A DNA stretch of 41,169 bases from Clostridium sp. UBA2485 (GTDB lineage: Bacteria > Bacillota > Clostridia > Clostridiales > Clostridiaceae), in assembly GCF_002341865.1 (NCBI RefSeq), contig NZ_DDOV01000062.1, positions 16,467 to 57,635 of the forward strand, in the 5' to 3' direction. Below, in pieces: positions 1 to 7,397 of this stretch; positions within the stretch are counted from its first letter, which is position 1, and every line of letters starts with the position of its first letter. The notes beneath the pieces were generated by a model that did not search any database, had not been told where the DNA came from, and saw only the letters and a program-made list of their open reading frames with translations. A program made the translations under genes and the position numbers.

Positions 1-18
1 AAATAAAATTTATTTAAA

Positions 19-50
19 AAAACTCCAATGTTTTGACGTTGGAGTTTTAA
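19..50 (+). terminator. Rho-independent terminator of an upstream gene
   Basis: An inverted repeat (AAACTCCAA at 20-28, TTGGAGTTT at 39-47) with a 10-nt loop is followed by TTTAA. It probably ends a plus-strand gene lying left of the window; the symmetric A/T flanks mean it could work in both directions. Confidence 0.7.
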
Positions 51-130
51 CTATCTTAATTTTTAATTTCTCAAAAAACTTTCTTATGGGAATTAAAATC
101 TATATAAGCATAATATTTTTATTCTTTTAA

Positions 131-159
131 TTGACATGATAAATTTTCTTTGATAAAAT
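131..159 (+). promoter_or_regulatory. Sigma-A type promoter of the acetate transporter gene
   Basis: A perfect -35 TTGACA at 131-136 and a -10 TAAAAT at 154-159 are separated by exactly 17 bp. They lie 53 bp before the start codon at 212, so the transporter gene has its own promoter. Confidence 0.7.
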
Positions 160-211
160 TTCCTAGTTAAAATATTTAATAAAATTTAAATGAAATCTAA
201 GGAGAAAATTT

Positions 212-823
212 ATGAATGAATCAAAAGAAGTAAAAATAGTTACTGCTGACCCATCTGGACTAGGGCTTTTTGGATTAGCAATAATTACACTTGTAGCTTC
301 TTCGCAGAAGCTTGGAATTACTCAAGGAGTATCATTATTATTACCTTGGGCAATATTTTTAGGAGCTTTTGCACAATTGTTTGCTTGTATCAATGACTTT
401 AAGCACAATAACACTTTTGGAGCAACAGCTTTTGGAGGATACGCGTTTTTTTGGTTTGGAATGGCATTTACATGGTTAATCCAAAATGGAGTATTTGGGG
501 AAAAACTTGCTACATCAGTAGACCCTAAGCAATTAGGTTTTGCATTTGTAGGGTATTTAATTTTTACTATATTCATGACTATTGGAGCTATGGAAACTCA
601 TAAGGTATTATTTGGTATTTTTTTATTTATTGATTTTTTATTCTTAGGGTTAAGTATGAATTCCCTTGGAATTATGCCAGAGCTTGGTCATGAGATTGCT
701 GCATATTCTGAATTTATAATTTCTATACTTTCATTTTATGGTTCAGGTGCTGCAGTTTTAAACAAACACTTTGGAAGAGAGTTTTTACCAGTTGGTAAAC
801 CTTTTGGAATATTTAAGATGTAA
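212..823 (+). CDS. Acetate/succinate uptake transporter, GPR1/FUN34/YaaH family
   Basis: 203-aa membrane protein, the usual length for this family (about 190-210 aa). It begins with the family signature near residues 12-22 (ADPSGLGLFGLA, matching the N-P-[AS]-P-[LM]-G-L box) and then has six hydrophobic segments with the conserved FGATAFGGYAFFW stretch around residue 69. Family members form homohexameric channels that take up acetate or succinate. AAGGAG lies 8 bp before the ATG. The gene is monocistronic, with its own promoter at 131-159 and a terminator at 881-927. The substrate is inferred from the family; no acetate-metabolism gene lies beside it. Confidence 0.9.
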   Translation: MNESKEVKIVTADPSGLGLFGLAIITLVASSQKLGITQGVSLLLPWAIFLGAFAQLFACINDFKHNNTFGATAFGGYAFFWFGMAFTWLIQNGVFGEKLATSVDPKQLGFAFVGYLIFTIFMTIGAMETHKVLFGIFLFIDFLFLGLSMNSLGIMPELGHEIAAYSEFIISILSFYGSGAAVLNKHFGREFLPVGKPFGIFKM

Positions 824-880
824 TTATTAATGTAGAATAAAAGTGAAATGTATTAAATCAAAACTTCAAAGTCATAAAAA

Positions 881-927
881 TAATCTCTACAATTAAGGAC
901 AACCTTATTGTAGAGATTATTTTTTGC
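881..927 (+). terminator. Rho-independent terminator of the acetate transporter gene
   Basis: AATCTCTACAAT and ATTGTAGAGATT form a 12-bp stem closed by AAGG/CCTT in the loop, followed by ATTTTTTG. The rest of 824-1167 is AT-rich with no recognisable gene. Confidence 0.85.
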
Positions 928-1167
928 TAATTAAAAGATTTTTAAAATTATTGTATTTTAGATAGCCTAAATCATAAAGTTATATTTTTATTTATTTAAA
1001 AAACTTATAGATGATATCTTGTTCATAAATAATTAGTATTGGAAATCAAAGAGAATTATTATTAGAATTAAGGTAAAGTAAGTTTTATATATTATTAATA
1101 GTAGTAAGAGAAAATCTATATATATTTAACAGAGTTATAGTTTTATGGTATTAAGGAGGAGATTTCT

Positions 1168-1653
1168 TTGCATAATGATACTTTGAAAAGCTTAAGACCA
1201 GAAATTAGAGAGAAGATTATGAGAGAGGAATTAGGGGAGGAAAAGTGTAGAATATTAGATAAATATGATCTTCATCCAAATGGAAGACTATATTGGGAGA
1301 GAATACAGGAAAAATATCCTGTACAGGAGTACTTCAGTCATAAATTTGCTAAAAAAACTTCAGCCTTAGGGATGATATTTCATATATATAGGTTATGTTT
1401 TGCAAAGACGAAATATTTTGAAAATAATTGGGAGTATTTTGTTCCCTGCATATATGATTATAAAAAAGGTTTTATAGAAACAGAAATTTATAATATGGAA
1501 TATATAAAACAAAAGGATACAGGAATAATACTAGATTTAAGAGAACTGGCTAAGATAAAATGGATTAGTGATTTTAGAGAAATATGCAATTATTTAGAAG
1601 AAAAACAAAAGGAAGTAGAAAATAGTAAAATTCATAATGAAAAAGGAGCATGA
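1168..1653 (+). CDS. Hypothetical protein, 161 aa
   Basis: I do not recognise this gene. It starts with TTG, supported by a strong AAGGAGGA 8 bp upstream. The product is charged and soluble, with no signal peptide or membrane segment. The first 60 residues are rich in Glu/Arg/Lys (LRPEIREKIMREELGEEKCRILDKYDLHPNGRLYWERI) and the C-terminal 20 residues look like a charged helix. Cysteines at about residues 27, 77, 91 and 138 show no metal-binding spacing. The gene stands alone: a terminator precedes it, and the hairpin of the first repeat (1690-1716) directly follows and could terminate it. Confidence 0.6.
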   Translation: MHNDTLKSLRPEIREKIMREELGEEKCRILDKYDLHPNGRLYWERIQEKYPVQEYFSHKFAKKTSALGMIFHIYRLCFAKTKYFENNWEYFVPCIYDYKKGFIETEIYNMEYIKQKDTGIILDLRELAKIKWISDFREICNYLEEKQKEVENSKIHNEKGA

Positions 1654-1657
1654 TATG

Positions 1658-1740
1658 TAATTGACAATTGAAAATGGACAATTTAGGATACTTCTCTTTT
1701 AGAGAGAAGTTTTAGATTTATTTCTTTTTAAGTTATGTAG
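1658..1740 (+). repeat. Degenerate dispersed repeat, copy R1
   Basis: First of three related copies. It opens with TTGACAATTGAAAATGGACA, then a short spacer and a hairpin (ACTTCTCT/AGAGAGAAGT, 1690-1711) followed by TTTTAG, then an AAGTTATGTAGTAG block. R2 and R3 show the same order. It may act as the terminator of the upstream hypothetical gene. Confidence 0.7.
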
Positions 1741-1795
1741 TAGTGTTTTAAATTAGTTTAGATCTTTCAATTAGGAATAAAAGCAAAATGCTCTA

Positions 1796-1922
1796 TGCAA
1801 TTGAGAATTGAGGATTGATAATAGATAATTTAGGAAACTTCTCCTTTGTAGGAGGAGTTTTAATTTTATTTTTTGAAGTTATGAAATAACTTTTTATAAA
1901 AAATTGGCAATAAAATTTCTAT
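1796..1922 (+). repeat. Degenerate dispersed repeat, copy R2
   Basis: Second copy: an AATTGAGAATTGAGGATTGA head, a hairpin AACTTCTCC...GGAGGAGTT (1837-1859) with different stem bases from R1, then GAAGTTATGAAATAAC and TTATAAAAAATTGGCAATA. No coding potential. Confidence 0.75.
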
Positions 1923-2034
1923 TTTAATTTTATATTATATATTGTAATTACATCTTTAACTTTTTATTTTTCAATTTTATGCAATATATGTAATAATAGA
2001 GTAGAGATTAGATATAAATATAGTAATACTTGTA

Positions 2035-2172
2035 CAATTGAGGATTGACAATGGACAATGGAGAATTATGGATACTTCTCCTTTATAGGAGAAGTTCTGA
2101 ATTGATCTTTTTTTCAAGTTACGTAGTAACTTCTTATAAAAAATTAGCAATATAATTGCTAGTAAAAAAATC
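2035..2172 (+). repeat. Degenerate dispersed repeat, copy R3
   Basis: Third and most complete copy: a head of ATTGAGGATTGACAATGGAC, hairpin ACTTCTCC...GGAGAAGT (2074-2095), AAGTTACGTAGTAACTT (itself palindromic), TTATAAAAAATTAGC and a terminal palindrome AGCAATATAATTGCT. The same terminal palindrome opens repeat module A at 5347 and 6794, linking the two families. Confidence 0.75.
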
Positions 2173-2211
2173 AATTAAAGAAATTAATTCGTAAAGAGTT
2201 AATTTCAACTT

Positions 2212-2246
2212 GAATTGTCAATTGTCCATTCTCAATTATCCATTGC
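2212..2246 (-). repeat. Inverted partial copy of the repeat head
   Basis: The stretch containing CAATTGTCCATTCTCAATTA is the reverse complement of the head of R1-R3. It closes the array just before the next gene, so the array carries an inverted end. Confidence 0.7.
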
Positions 2247-2273
2247 TTAAGCTGTTTTTAGGGGTAATAATTT

Positions 2274-3581
2274 ATGAGGGAGAATACGAATTTAATGACA
2301 AAAGACACATTGGGGTTAAATGATTTATATAAAAATGTTTGGTGGAACACAAATAAAGATTTTCCAAAGTTAGATGGAGAGGTCAGTTATTTTGAAAAAA
2401 TAAAAATGGAAAAACAGACAGATAAGTTTATTAATGAAATTATAAAGATAATAGAAAGTTTTCCTAATGAAGATACAAGGAAGAATCAATGGAGAGATAG
2501 ATTTAATAATATAATAGATGAGTTTATAAATAAATCTCCTTTAATTAATAGTAAAGATAAGGAAATTTTATTGAGTAGAGAATTACTAAAAAGTACAGAG
2601 GAGTTTATAAATGTAGCAAAAACTTTTGACAGTAATATTTCCACAGAAGATATAGGTCAAGCTATGAGGAATGTATGGATAATGAATATACTTCAAATGT
2701 TATTTGGGATGAAGGTAGCATTTACTGACTCAATATTTGGATATAGCATGTTATATCCTTATACAGATAACTATTTAGATAATCCCAAAATATCAAAAGA
2801 AGAAAAAGTGAATACTAACGTAAGACTAGAAAAAAGATTAAAAGGTGAGTTAATTGAACCAAATAATGAATATGAAAAGAGGGTATTTGATTTGGTATCA
2901 AAAATTGAAAACACCTTTGCTAGAGAAATTTATCCTGAGGTTTTTCAAAGCCTAATATATATTTATAATGGTCAAGTAAAGAGTATGATTCAGCAAGGAA
3001 AGAGAACATCGCCTTATGAAACCGATATTTTAGGTATATCAATAGAAAAGGGTGGAAGCTCTGTTTTAGCTGATGGCTATTTAGTTAAAGGGAAACTAAG
3101 TTATGAAGAAGCAAGATTTTGTTATGGATATGGAATACTTCTTCAAATATGTGATGATTTGCAAGATGCAACAGAAGATTTAGAAAATAATCATATGACT
3201 ATAATATCTCAGTTAGCTGAAAAGTGGGATTTAGACAATATCACTAATGGACTAATAAATTTTACTATTAACTTAATAGAGGATGTAGAATGTTTCCAAT
3301 GTAGAAATATAAAAGAGCTAAAACAGTTAATAAAGAAGAATTGCTTACAATTAATCTATTTTGCTATAGCAGCAAATAAGAATTTATATAGTAAAAGTTA
3401 TTTTAAAGAAATAGAAAAATATTTTCCATATAGAAGAAGATATATGATAAAGCTTTTTGATAAGTTAAAAAAGAAGTTTTCAAACATGAAGGAAAGTTAT
3501 AATGGCGTAAGTATAGAAGAGATAATTAAGTACGGGCTATTGGGTGAAGAAGTTAATTTTGATTTAATATATGATAATTAA
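2274..3581 (+). CDS. Class-1 isoprenoid synthase-like protein (polyprenyl synthetase / terpene synthase fold)
   Basis: 435-aa soluble protein. Near residues 293-300 it has ICDDLQDATED, a good match to the second Asp-rich motif (DDxxD) of trans-prenyltransferases, preceded by GGSSVLADGYLV. A weaker candidate first Asp-rich motif, YTDNYLDNP, lies near residue 162. Such enzymes bind a prenyl diphosphate through Mg2+ held by these aspartates and either elongate or cyclise it. It is longer than normal farnesyl/geranylgeranyl synthases (about 290-350 aa) and lacks a clear upstream DDxxD, so it is more likely a divergent class-1 terpenoid enzyme than a housekeeping chain elongation enzyme. The ATG has only a weak upstream site (TTAGGGGT). 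It is an orphan, with no other isoprenoid gene in the window. Product unknown. Confidence 0.65.
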   Translation: MRENTNLMTKDTLGLNDLYKNVWWNTNKDFPKLDGEVSYFEKIKMEKQTDKFINEIIKIIESFPNEDTRKNQWRDRFNNIIDEFINKSPLINSKDKEILLSRELLKSTEEFINVAKTFDSNISTEDIGQAMRNVWIMNILQMLFGMKVAFTDSIFGYSMLYPYTDNYLDNPKISKEEKVNTNVRLEKRLKGELIEPNNEYEKRVFDLVSKIENTFAREIYPEVFQSLIYIYNGQVKSMIQQGKRTSPYETDILGISIEKGGSSVLADGYLVKGKLSYEEARFCYGYGILLQICDDLQDATEDLENNHMTIISQLAEKWDLDNITNGLINFTINLIEDVECFQCRNIKELKQLIKKNCLQLIYFAIAANKNLYSKSYFKEIEKYFPYRRRYMIKLFDKLKKKFSNMKESYNGVSIEEIIKYGLLGEEVNFDLIYDN

Positions 3582-3604
3582 AAAAATATTTAAGAATCTT
3601 TGGA

Positions 3605-3838
3605 ATTTAGGCATCTGAAAGAAAATAATAGACCAAAGATGTTAGTATATTTTAGGCATATGAAATAAAATAGCTAGTTAAAGATATAAAATAGATAAGC
3701 ATACTGACTATCTATTTTTTGAATATGCCTCATATCAGACAAGGCATCAGAACCTGCTCATAGTGGTGCTATAAGAGGGCTGCTACAAGCAGTATGATGA
3801 AAAATAGGCTAACATACTGGTTTGTTATTTTTTTGAAG
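3605..3838. repeat. Nested palindromic (MITE-like) repeats
   Basis: Two direct ~40-bp copies begin TTAGGCATNTGAAA at about 3607 and 3652. The second forms a 77-bp inverted repeat (3654-3730) ending AATATGCCT, with an inner AAATAGATA/TATCTATTT hairpin. A further unit (about 3742-3838) contains GCATCAG...GCAGTATGATG and another imperfect hairpin around CATACTGG. The same arrangement recurs at 37184-37331. No coding potential. Confidence 0.65.
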
Positions 3839-3938
3839 ATTTATTAATATATTTTTATATATTGTAAGAGTTAAATTGCTTTTTAATAATTTTTTTACTT
3901 TTGAGCAAAATATTATTACATTAAAAATTAAAGCAACT

Positions 3939-3988
3939 TGAAAAAATAACTAGTCAACTAGTATATTTGATTAGCTATTCTTTTTCAA
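3939..3988. repeat. Palindromic repeat unit of the same family
   Basis: TTGAAAAAATAACTAGTCAA pairs with the reverse complement of TTGATTAGCTATTCTTTTTC to give a long imperfect hairpin. It resembles the hairpins at 3687-3720 and 37290-37320. It sits 24 bp before the start codon of the next gene. Confidence 0.55.
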
Positions 3989-4011
3989 ACGCCTAAAAGG
4001 AGAGTAGAAAA

Positions 4012-4659
4012 ATGAAAAAAATATTATCAATTTTACTGTTTACTTTATTATCTTTTAGTATACTAACAGTACCTTAGGAAGCTTATGCTGTAGAAAGTGC
4101 TTTTGCTTATAAGGATAGTTGTAGCAAAAAGGCTGAGAACTTAAGAGAACAAGGGAGAAGGTTTTGGATTGAACATGTTTTCTGGACTAGAGATTTTATA
4201 AAAAGTGACTTATCTAATCTTGAAGATAAGAGTGATGTTTTAAATAGACTTCTTAAGAACCAAGAGGATATTGGAAATTTAATTAAACCATATTATGGTG
4301 CAGAAAATAGCAAAAAGCTTACAGATCTTTTAAAGGAACATATTAGCCTTGCAGGCCAAGTTGTTGATGCTGCTAAAAGTGGAAATAAAGAAGATTTAGA
4401 TAAATATAATAAGCTTTGGCATAAGAATGCAGATGATATTGCTAAATTTTTAAGTGATCTAAATCCAGAATGGTCAAATAAAGAATTAAAAGATATGCTA
4501 TATAAACATTTAGATTTTATAACAACTCAGGTTACTAATAGATTAAATAGTAATTGGGCAGGAGATATAGATGCCTTTGATAAAGGTGAAGAGCATATGA
4601 TTAAATTTGCTGATGTTATTTCAAATGGTATAATTAAGCAATTCCCAAATAAATTTTAA
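4012..4659 (+). pseudogene. Secreted helical protein gene interrupted by TAG in the signal peptide
   Basis: Reading from ATG 4012 (AAAGGAG 10 bp upstream) gives a signal peptide (MKKILSILLFTLLSFSILTV) followed by a TAG at 4075-4077, then an uninterrupted frame of about 194 codons to TAA at 4657-4659. The mature part reads LREQGRRFWIEHVFWTRDFI, NRLLKNQEDIGNLIKPYYG, LTDLLKEHISLAG and ends GIIKQFPNKF. This matches a family of small secreted helical proteins of unknown function in Firmicutes, sometimes misannotated as acetylglutamate kinase. There is no in-frame ATG shortly after the stop, so export would fail unless the stop is read through. Only one nonsense change and no frameshift suggests recent inactivation. 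A terminator follows at 4673. Confidence 0.75.
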
Positions 4660-4672
4660 TTATAGTAAGTTA

Positions 4673-4702
4673 TAAAAAAGAGCAAAACATTGCTCTTTTT
4701 TA
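4673..4702 (+). terminator. Rho-independent terminator
   Basis: AAAAAAGAGCAA and TTGCTCTTTTTT form a 12-bp stem with an AACA loop, 14 bp after the stop codon of the secreted-protein pseudogene. Confidence 0.9.
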
Positions 4703-4854
4703 TTATGGAAAATTAAGTATCTTTGAAAGAGGTTATATTTTTATAAAATTATATATTATAATAAAAATATGTTTATAATGGTTATATAAGACAAGCTAGC
4801 ATTTATAGATATAAATTTATGCAGTAATATATATTTACGAAAAGAGGTTAAATT

Positions 4855-5331
4855 ATGGCACAAGCAAAAACAAATGCAATGAGAATTTTAGAACAAAAAA
4901 ATATAGATTATGGAATTATAACTTATGATAATAATGACGGTAAAATAGATGGTATTTCTGTAGCAGCAAAGATTGGCAAGGATATATCTCTTGTATATAA
5001 AACATTAGTAACCCAAGGGAATAGTAAAGAGATCTATGTTTTTGTAATACCCGTTAAAGAAGAGTTAGACTTAAAAAAAGCATCCAAAGCAGCTGGAGAG
5101 AAAAAAGTTGAAATGATACCTGTTAATGATATATTGAAATTAACTGGATACATAAGAGGAGGATGTTCACCAATAGGAATGAAAAAAAGTTACAAAACAT
5201 TTATAGACTCTACTGCTAAAGATATAGAAAAGATTGTTGTAAGCGGCGGAAAAATAGGAATGCAAATAGAGATATCTCCAGACAATCTTTTAAGTGTTAT
5301 AAATGGAGAATTCCAAGATATAATAAAATAA
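4855..5331 (+). CDS. ybaK: Cys-tRNA(Pro)/Cys-tRNA(Cys) deacylase, YbaK/EbsC family
   Basis: 158 aa, the normal length for YbaK. YbaK hydrolyses cysteine mischarged onto tRNA(Pro), using a single lysine. That lysine is in the VYKTLV motif (about residue 48), and the later GYIRGGCSPIGMKK (about residue 97) matches the conserved GYxxGGxxPxG loop; the KIGMQIEISPDNLL tail is also typical. AAGAGG lies 9 bp before the ATG. It is monocistronic, with no obvious functional partner next to it. Confidence 0.92.
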   Translation: MAQAKTNAMRILEQKNIDYGIITYDNNDGKIDGISVAAKIGKDISLVYKTLVTQGNSKEIYVFVIPVKEELDLKKASKAAGEKKVEMIPVNDILKLTGYIRGGCSPIGMKKSYKTFIDSTAKDIEKIVVSGGKIGMQIEISPDNLLSVINGEFQDIIK

Positions 5332-5346
5332 ATCAAGAGGAAAGTC

Positions 5347-5460
5347 TTAACTAGCAATACAATTGCTAGTAACATTGTAGGGGCGAACATTGTTCGCCAG
5401 TTCTTTTTTCATATCTAAGGATTTTATGGAGAACACTGTTCTCCGCTACAGCTAATCAAT
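5347..5460 (+). repeat. Repeat module A, copy 1
   Basis: Starts with the palindrome CTAGCAATACAATTGCTAG and contains two perfect hairpins with the same core, GGCGAACATTGTTCGCC and GGAGAACACTGTTCTCC, about 35 bp apart, ending CGCTACAGCTAATCAAT. Copy 2 is at 6794-6908 in the same orientation. Confidence 0.85.
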
Positions 5461-5469
5461 TCTAAATTG

Positions 5470-5603
5470 CCGAAGGGTACAGTATAGTTCGGAGCAATAT
5501 CAAAAAAATCAAGCCAATATTAATGGAGATAACCAAGAGGAAGTGACGATTCATTCTTTTTAATAATTTTCATTTTATAATTTGTAATGAACCGTCCCCA
5601 TAT
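5470..5603 (+). repeat. Repeat module B, copy 1
   Basis: Begins CCGAAGGGTACAGTATAG and ends CCGTCCCCATAT. Copy 2 (6652-6784) is clearly homologous through AGTATAGTTCGG, ATTAATGGAGATA and TTTTCATTTTATAATTTGT. Here the order is A then B; at the other end of the neighbouring gene it is B then A. Confidence 0.8.
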
Positions 5604-5683
5604 TTCAGATAGACAACCTTATTTAAATTATTTTTTTAGTTTAATAAACAATAATTTAAAATTATTCTATAAAATTAACTTTA

Positions 5684-6457
5684 TTAATTGAACAAGATGT
5701 TTAAAAGTCTATTTTGTTCATCTTCGTCATTTTTACCTTCTGGCGATAAATGAAATAAAACTTCATTTTCTCTCCATAGCCCTCCAATATCTTTCAGCAT
5801 ATACTCTGCACATTCCTTAAGTAATATAAATTGTGTTTCTAAGGAACTTTCTGAATACAACCTTGAAATAATATCAAATAGTATAGGTTCTTGATTCTGA
5901 ATAAGTTTTAAATACAATTTTGGTTTTCCAATTTCCCAGCATTTAATATTAGCATAACAGGATAAAAACCAATCAACAGATGAATAAATAAAATATTTCG
6001 TATAAAGTTCATTATCATGAAGTCTATGTTCTAATTTATCAAGTATATGATTAAAAGTAAATCTATACAGAGATATTTGTGAATCAGATAATTTATTTTT
6101 TGCTGCCCATGTAGTTTGAATTTTCTTCAATAATTCTGATGTAATATTGTTTTTATCGTATAAAATATTACAATTAAGATGAACAAGCAAAAACTCATTT
6201 AATGGGTTATCTAACATAAAATCTTCTTTAGATAAAATCATACAGTCAACTGGAATGCCGTTAATATGAAAATGAACTCCTGTAAAATTAGTAGACACAG
6301 GTTTATCAAAGATTACAGTTAAATCATAATCTCCGCCTACCTCCATATCTGTATAAGTTCTTCCACCATATTCTACTATACCGATAATATTTTCATTTTT
6401 CTTCAAATGCTCAATAAAACTCTCAATATTATTAAATGAATTTTTATCAATTAACAA
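5684..6457 (-). CDS. Nucleotidyltransferase-fold protein of unknown substrate
   Basis: About 257 aa. The N-terminal third has the Pol-beta-like nucleotidyltransferase signature: GIVEYGGRTYTDMEVGGDYD, with the G-G/S then D-x-D-like acidic residues (GGDYDLTVIF, then VDCMIL as the candidate third carboxylate). The remainder is helical (LYRFTFNHILDKLEHRL, WFLSCYANIKCWEIGKPK), as in minimal or antibiotic nucleotidyltransferases. Such enzymes move an NMP group onto a hydroxyl of a small molecule, protein or RNA; the target here is unknown. The frame opens at GTG 6466, but AAGGGAAGG is well spaced only for TTG 6457, so I chose 6457. The gene is monocistronic and bracketed by repeat modules A-B and B-A. 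Confidence 0.7.
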   Translation of the reverse strand: MLIDKNSFNNIESFIEHLKKNENIIGIVEYGGRTYTDMEVGGDYDLTVIFDKPVSTNFTGVHFHINGIPVDCMILSKEDFMLDNPLNEFLLVHLNCNILYDKNNITSELLKKIQTTWAAKNKLSDSQISLYRFTFNHILDKLEHRLHDNELYTKYFIYSSVDWFLSCYANIKCWEIGKPKLYLKLIQNQEPILFDIISRLYSESSLETQFILLKECAEYMLKDIGGLWRENEVLFHLSPEGKNDEDEQNRLLNILFN

Positions 6458-6651
6458 TTTATACACCTTCCCTTATTACATACATTATTTCAATATAATA
6501 TAAATAAGCAAATTAATCAATATGGTATAAATGGAGAAATTTTGAAACATTATTTTGAAGTAAAATTAGTTAAAGTCATCTAGTTTTAATAATTGTGAAT
6601 TGTGAATTTAATCTACCTCTGGGAAACAGTAGTGAAGCCTTTTAGGGTTCC

Positions 6652-6784
6652 CTTGAGGTGCAGTATAGTTCGGAACAATATCAAAAAAATTAAGCAAATA
6701 TTAATGGAGATAGCCAAGAAAAAGAGAGAATTTATTTTTAAAATAATTTTCATTTTATAATTTGTGATGAATCATCCCCATATC
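6652..6784 (+). repeat. Repeat module B, copy 2
   Basis: Homologous to 5470-5603: GTGCAGTATAGTTCGGAACA, ATTAATGGAGATAGCCAAGA, TTTTCATTTTATAATTTGTG, ending ATCATCCCCATAT. It precedes module A here. Confidence 0.8.
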
Positions 6785-6793
6785 CAATAAATT

Positions 6794-6908
6794 TTAAACT
6801 AGCAATATAATTGCTGACAACATTGTAGGGGCGAACAGTGTTCGCCAGCTCTTTTTCCATATCCAAGGATTTTATGGAGAACACTGTTCTCCGCTACAGC
6901 TAATCAAT
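6794..6908 (+). repeat. Repeat module A, copy 2
   Basis: Homologous to 5347-5460, including CTAGCAATATAATTGCTGA, the hairpin GGCGAACAGTGTTCGCC (centre base changed, still a perfect palindrome) and GGAGAACACTGTTCTCC, ending CTACAGCTAATCAAT. Confidence 0.85.
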
Positions 6909-6998
6909 GTTATAAACATATAGACTAAATTCTAAAGGAACATATTTATACATGGATTTATCTTAATAAGAGCAAACTACAATAGAATCCAATAAAAG

Positions 6999-7250
6999 GG
7001 CGGTGTAGTTAGAACTTGTCAACGACCCATCACTAAAGTGACAGGCTTGTAAAGCCATTGTTGACTAGACTAAGTATTAATTTACTACGTTATTATAATT
7101 ATTATACCTTAGAATGTTTATCCTAGTTCTAAGCTCTATATAGGCTCTGTAAACATCTCTGATGGGTAGGAGAAGTCAACCTAGTTTGGAGATCTAATCT
7201 CAAAGTTATAATAACCTTGTCTAAGGATAATAACTCTGAAAGGAGATATA
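6999..7250 (+). ncRNA. Omega-RNA (HEARO RNA) of an IscB-type transposon
   Basis: The region directly before an iscB start codon has extensive nested pairing. Long-range stems are ACCCATC (about 7025-7031) with GATGGGT (7161-7167), and GTTGACT (7060-7066) with AGTCAAC (7174-7180). Local hairpins are TCACTAAAGTGA, GGCTTGTAAAGCC, CTTAGAA...TTCTAAG (7108-7133), GAGATCTAATCTC and GTTAT...ATAAC enclosing CCTT/AAGG (7205-7234). This architecture, ending at the ORF start, is that of HEARO/omega-RNA, the guide RNA of IscB. In IscB systems the guide is carried at the 5' end, so it would come from sequence at or just left of 6999. All stems I could trace are intact. The 5' boundary is approximate. Confidence 0.75.
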
Positions 7251-7254
7251 CTTT

Positions 7255-7377
7255 ATGTTAGTATATGTATTAAATAATAAAGAAAATCCATTAATGCCAT
7301 GCAAACCTGGTAAAGCTAGAAAATTGTTAAAGCAAGGAAAAGCAAAAGTAATTAATTTTACTATTGACTATTTATAA
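7255..7377 (+). pseudogene. iscB: Truncated IscB: PLMP-domain stub, 40 codons
   Basis: ATG 7255 with AAAGGAG 8 bp upstream opens a 40-codon frame, MLVYVLNNKENPLMPCKPGK then ARKLLKQGKAKVINFTIDYL, and stops at TAA 7375-7377. This is the N-terminal PLMP domain unique to IscB (consensus V-x-V-x-D/N-x-x-x-x-PLMPC-x-P-x-x-A-R-x-L-L-x-x-G-x-A-x-V). Normal IscB is about 400-500 aa, with RuvC and HNH nuclease domains; none of that follows in any frame before the copper operon. The homology fades after AKVIN, consistent with a deletion joining the stub to unrelated DNA. The start, ribosome site and frame are intact, so a 40-aa peptide could still be made. Confidence 0.8.
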
Positions 7378-7397
7378 TATTAGATTTACTATTTAAG

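Noticed and set aside
1977..2174. 65-codon minus-strand hydrophobic frame
   Set aside because: It lies wholly within repeat copy R3 and its flank; the hydrophobic look comes from AT-rich reverse reading.
3730..3840. Possible CRISPR-like or riboswitch structure in the repeat nest
   Set aside because: Units are irregular in length, unlike repeat-spacer arrays, and no known riboswitch core was found; a homologous copy at 37 kb supports a mobile repeat.
5380..5445. GAACATTGTTC and GAACACTGTTC palindromes in repeat A as LexA boxes
   Set aside because: The spacing between GAAC and GTTC is 3 bp rather than the 4 bp of Gram-positive SOS boxes, and both belong to a dispersed repeat without a promoter; they are better read as hairpins.
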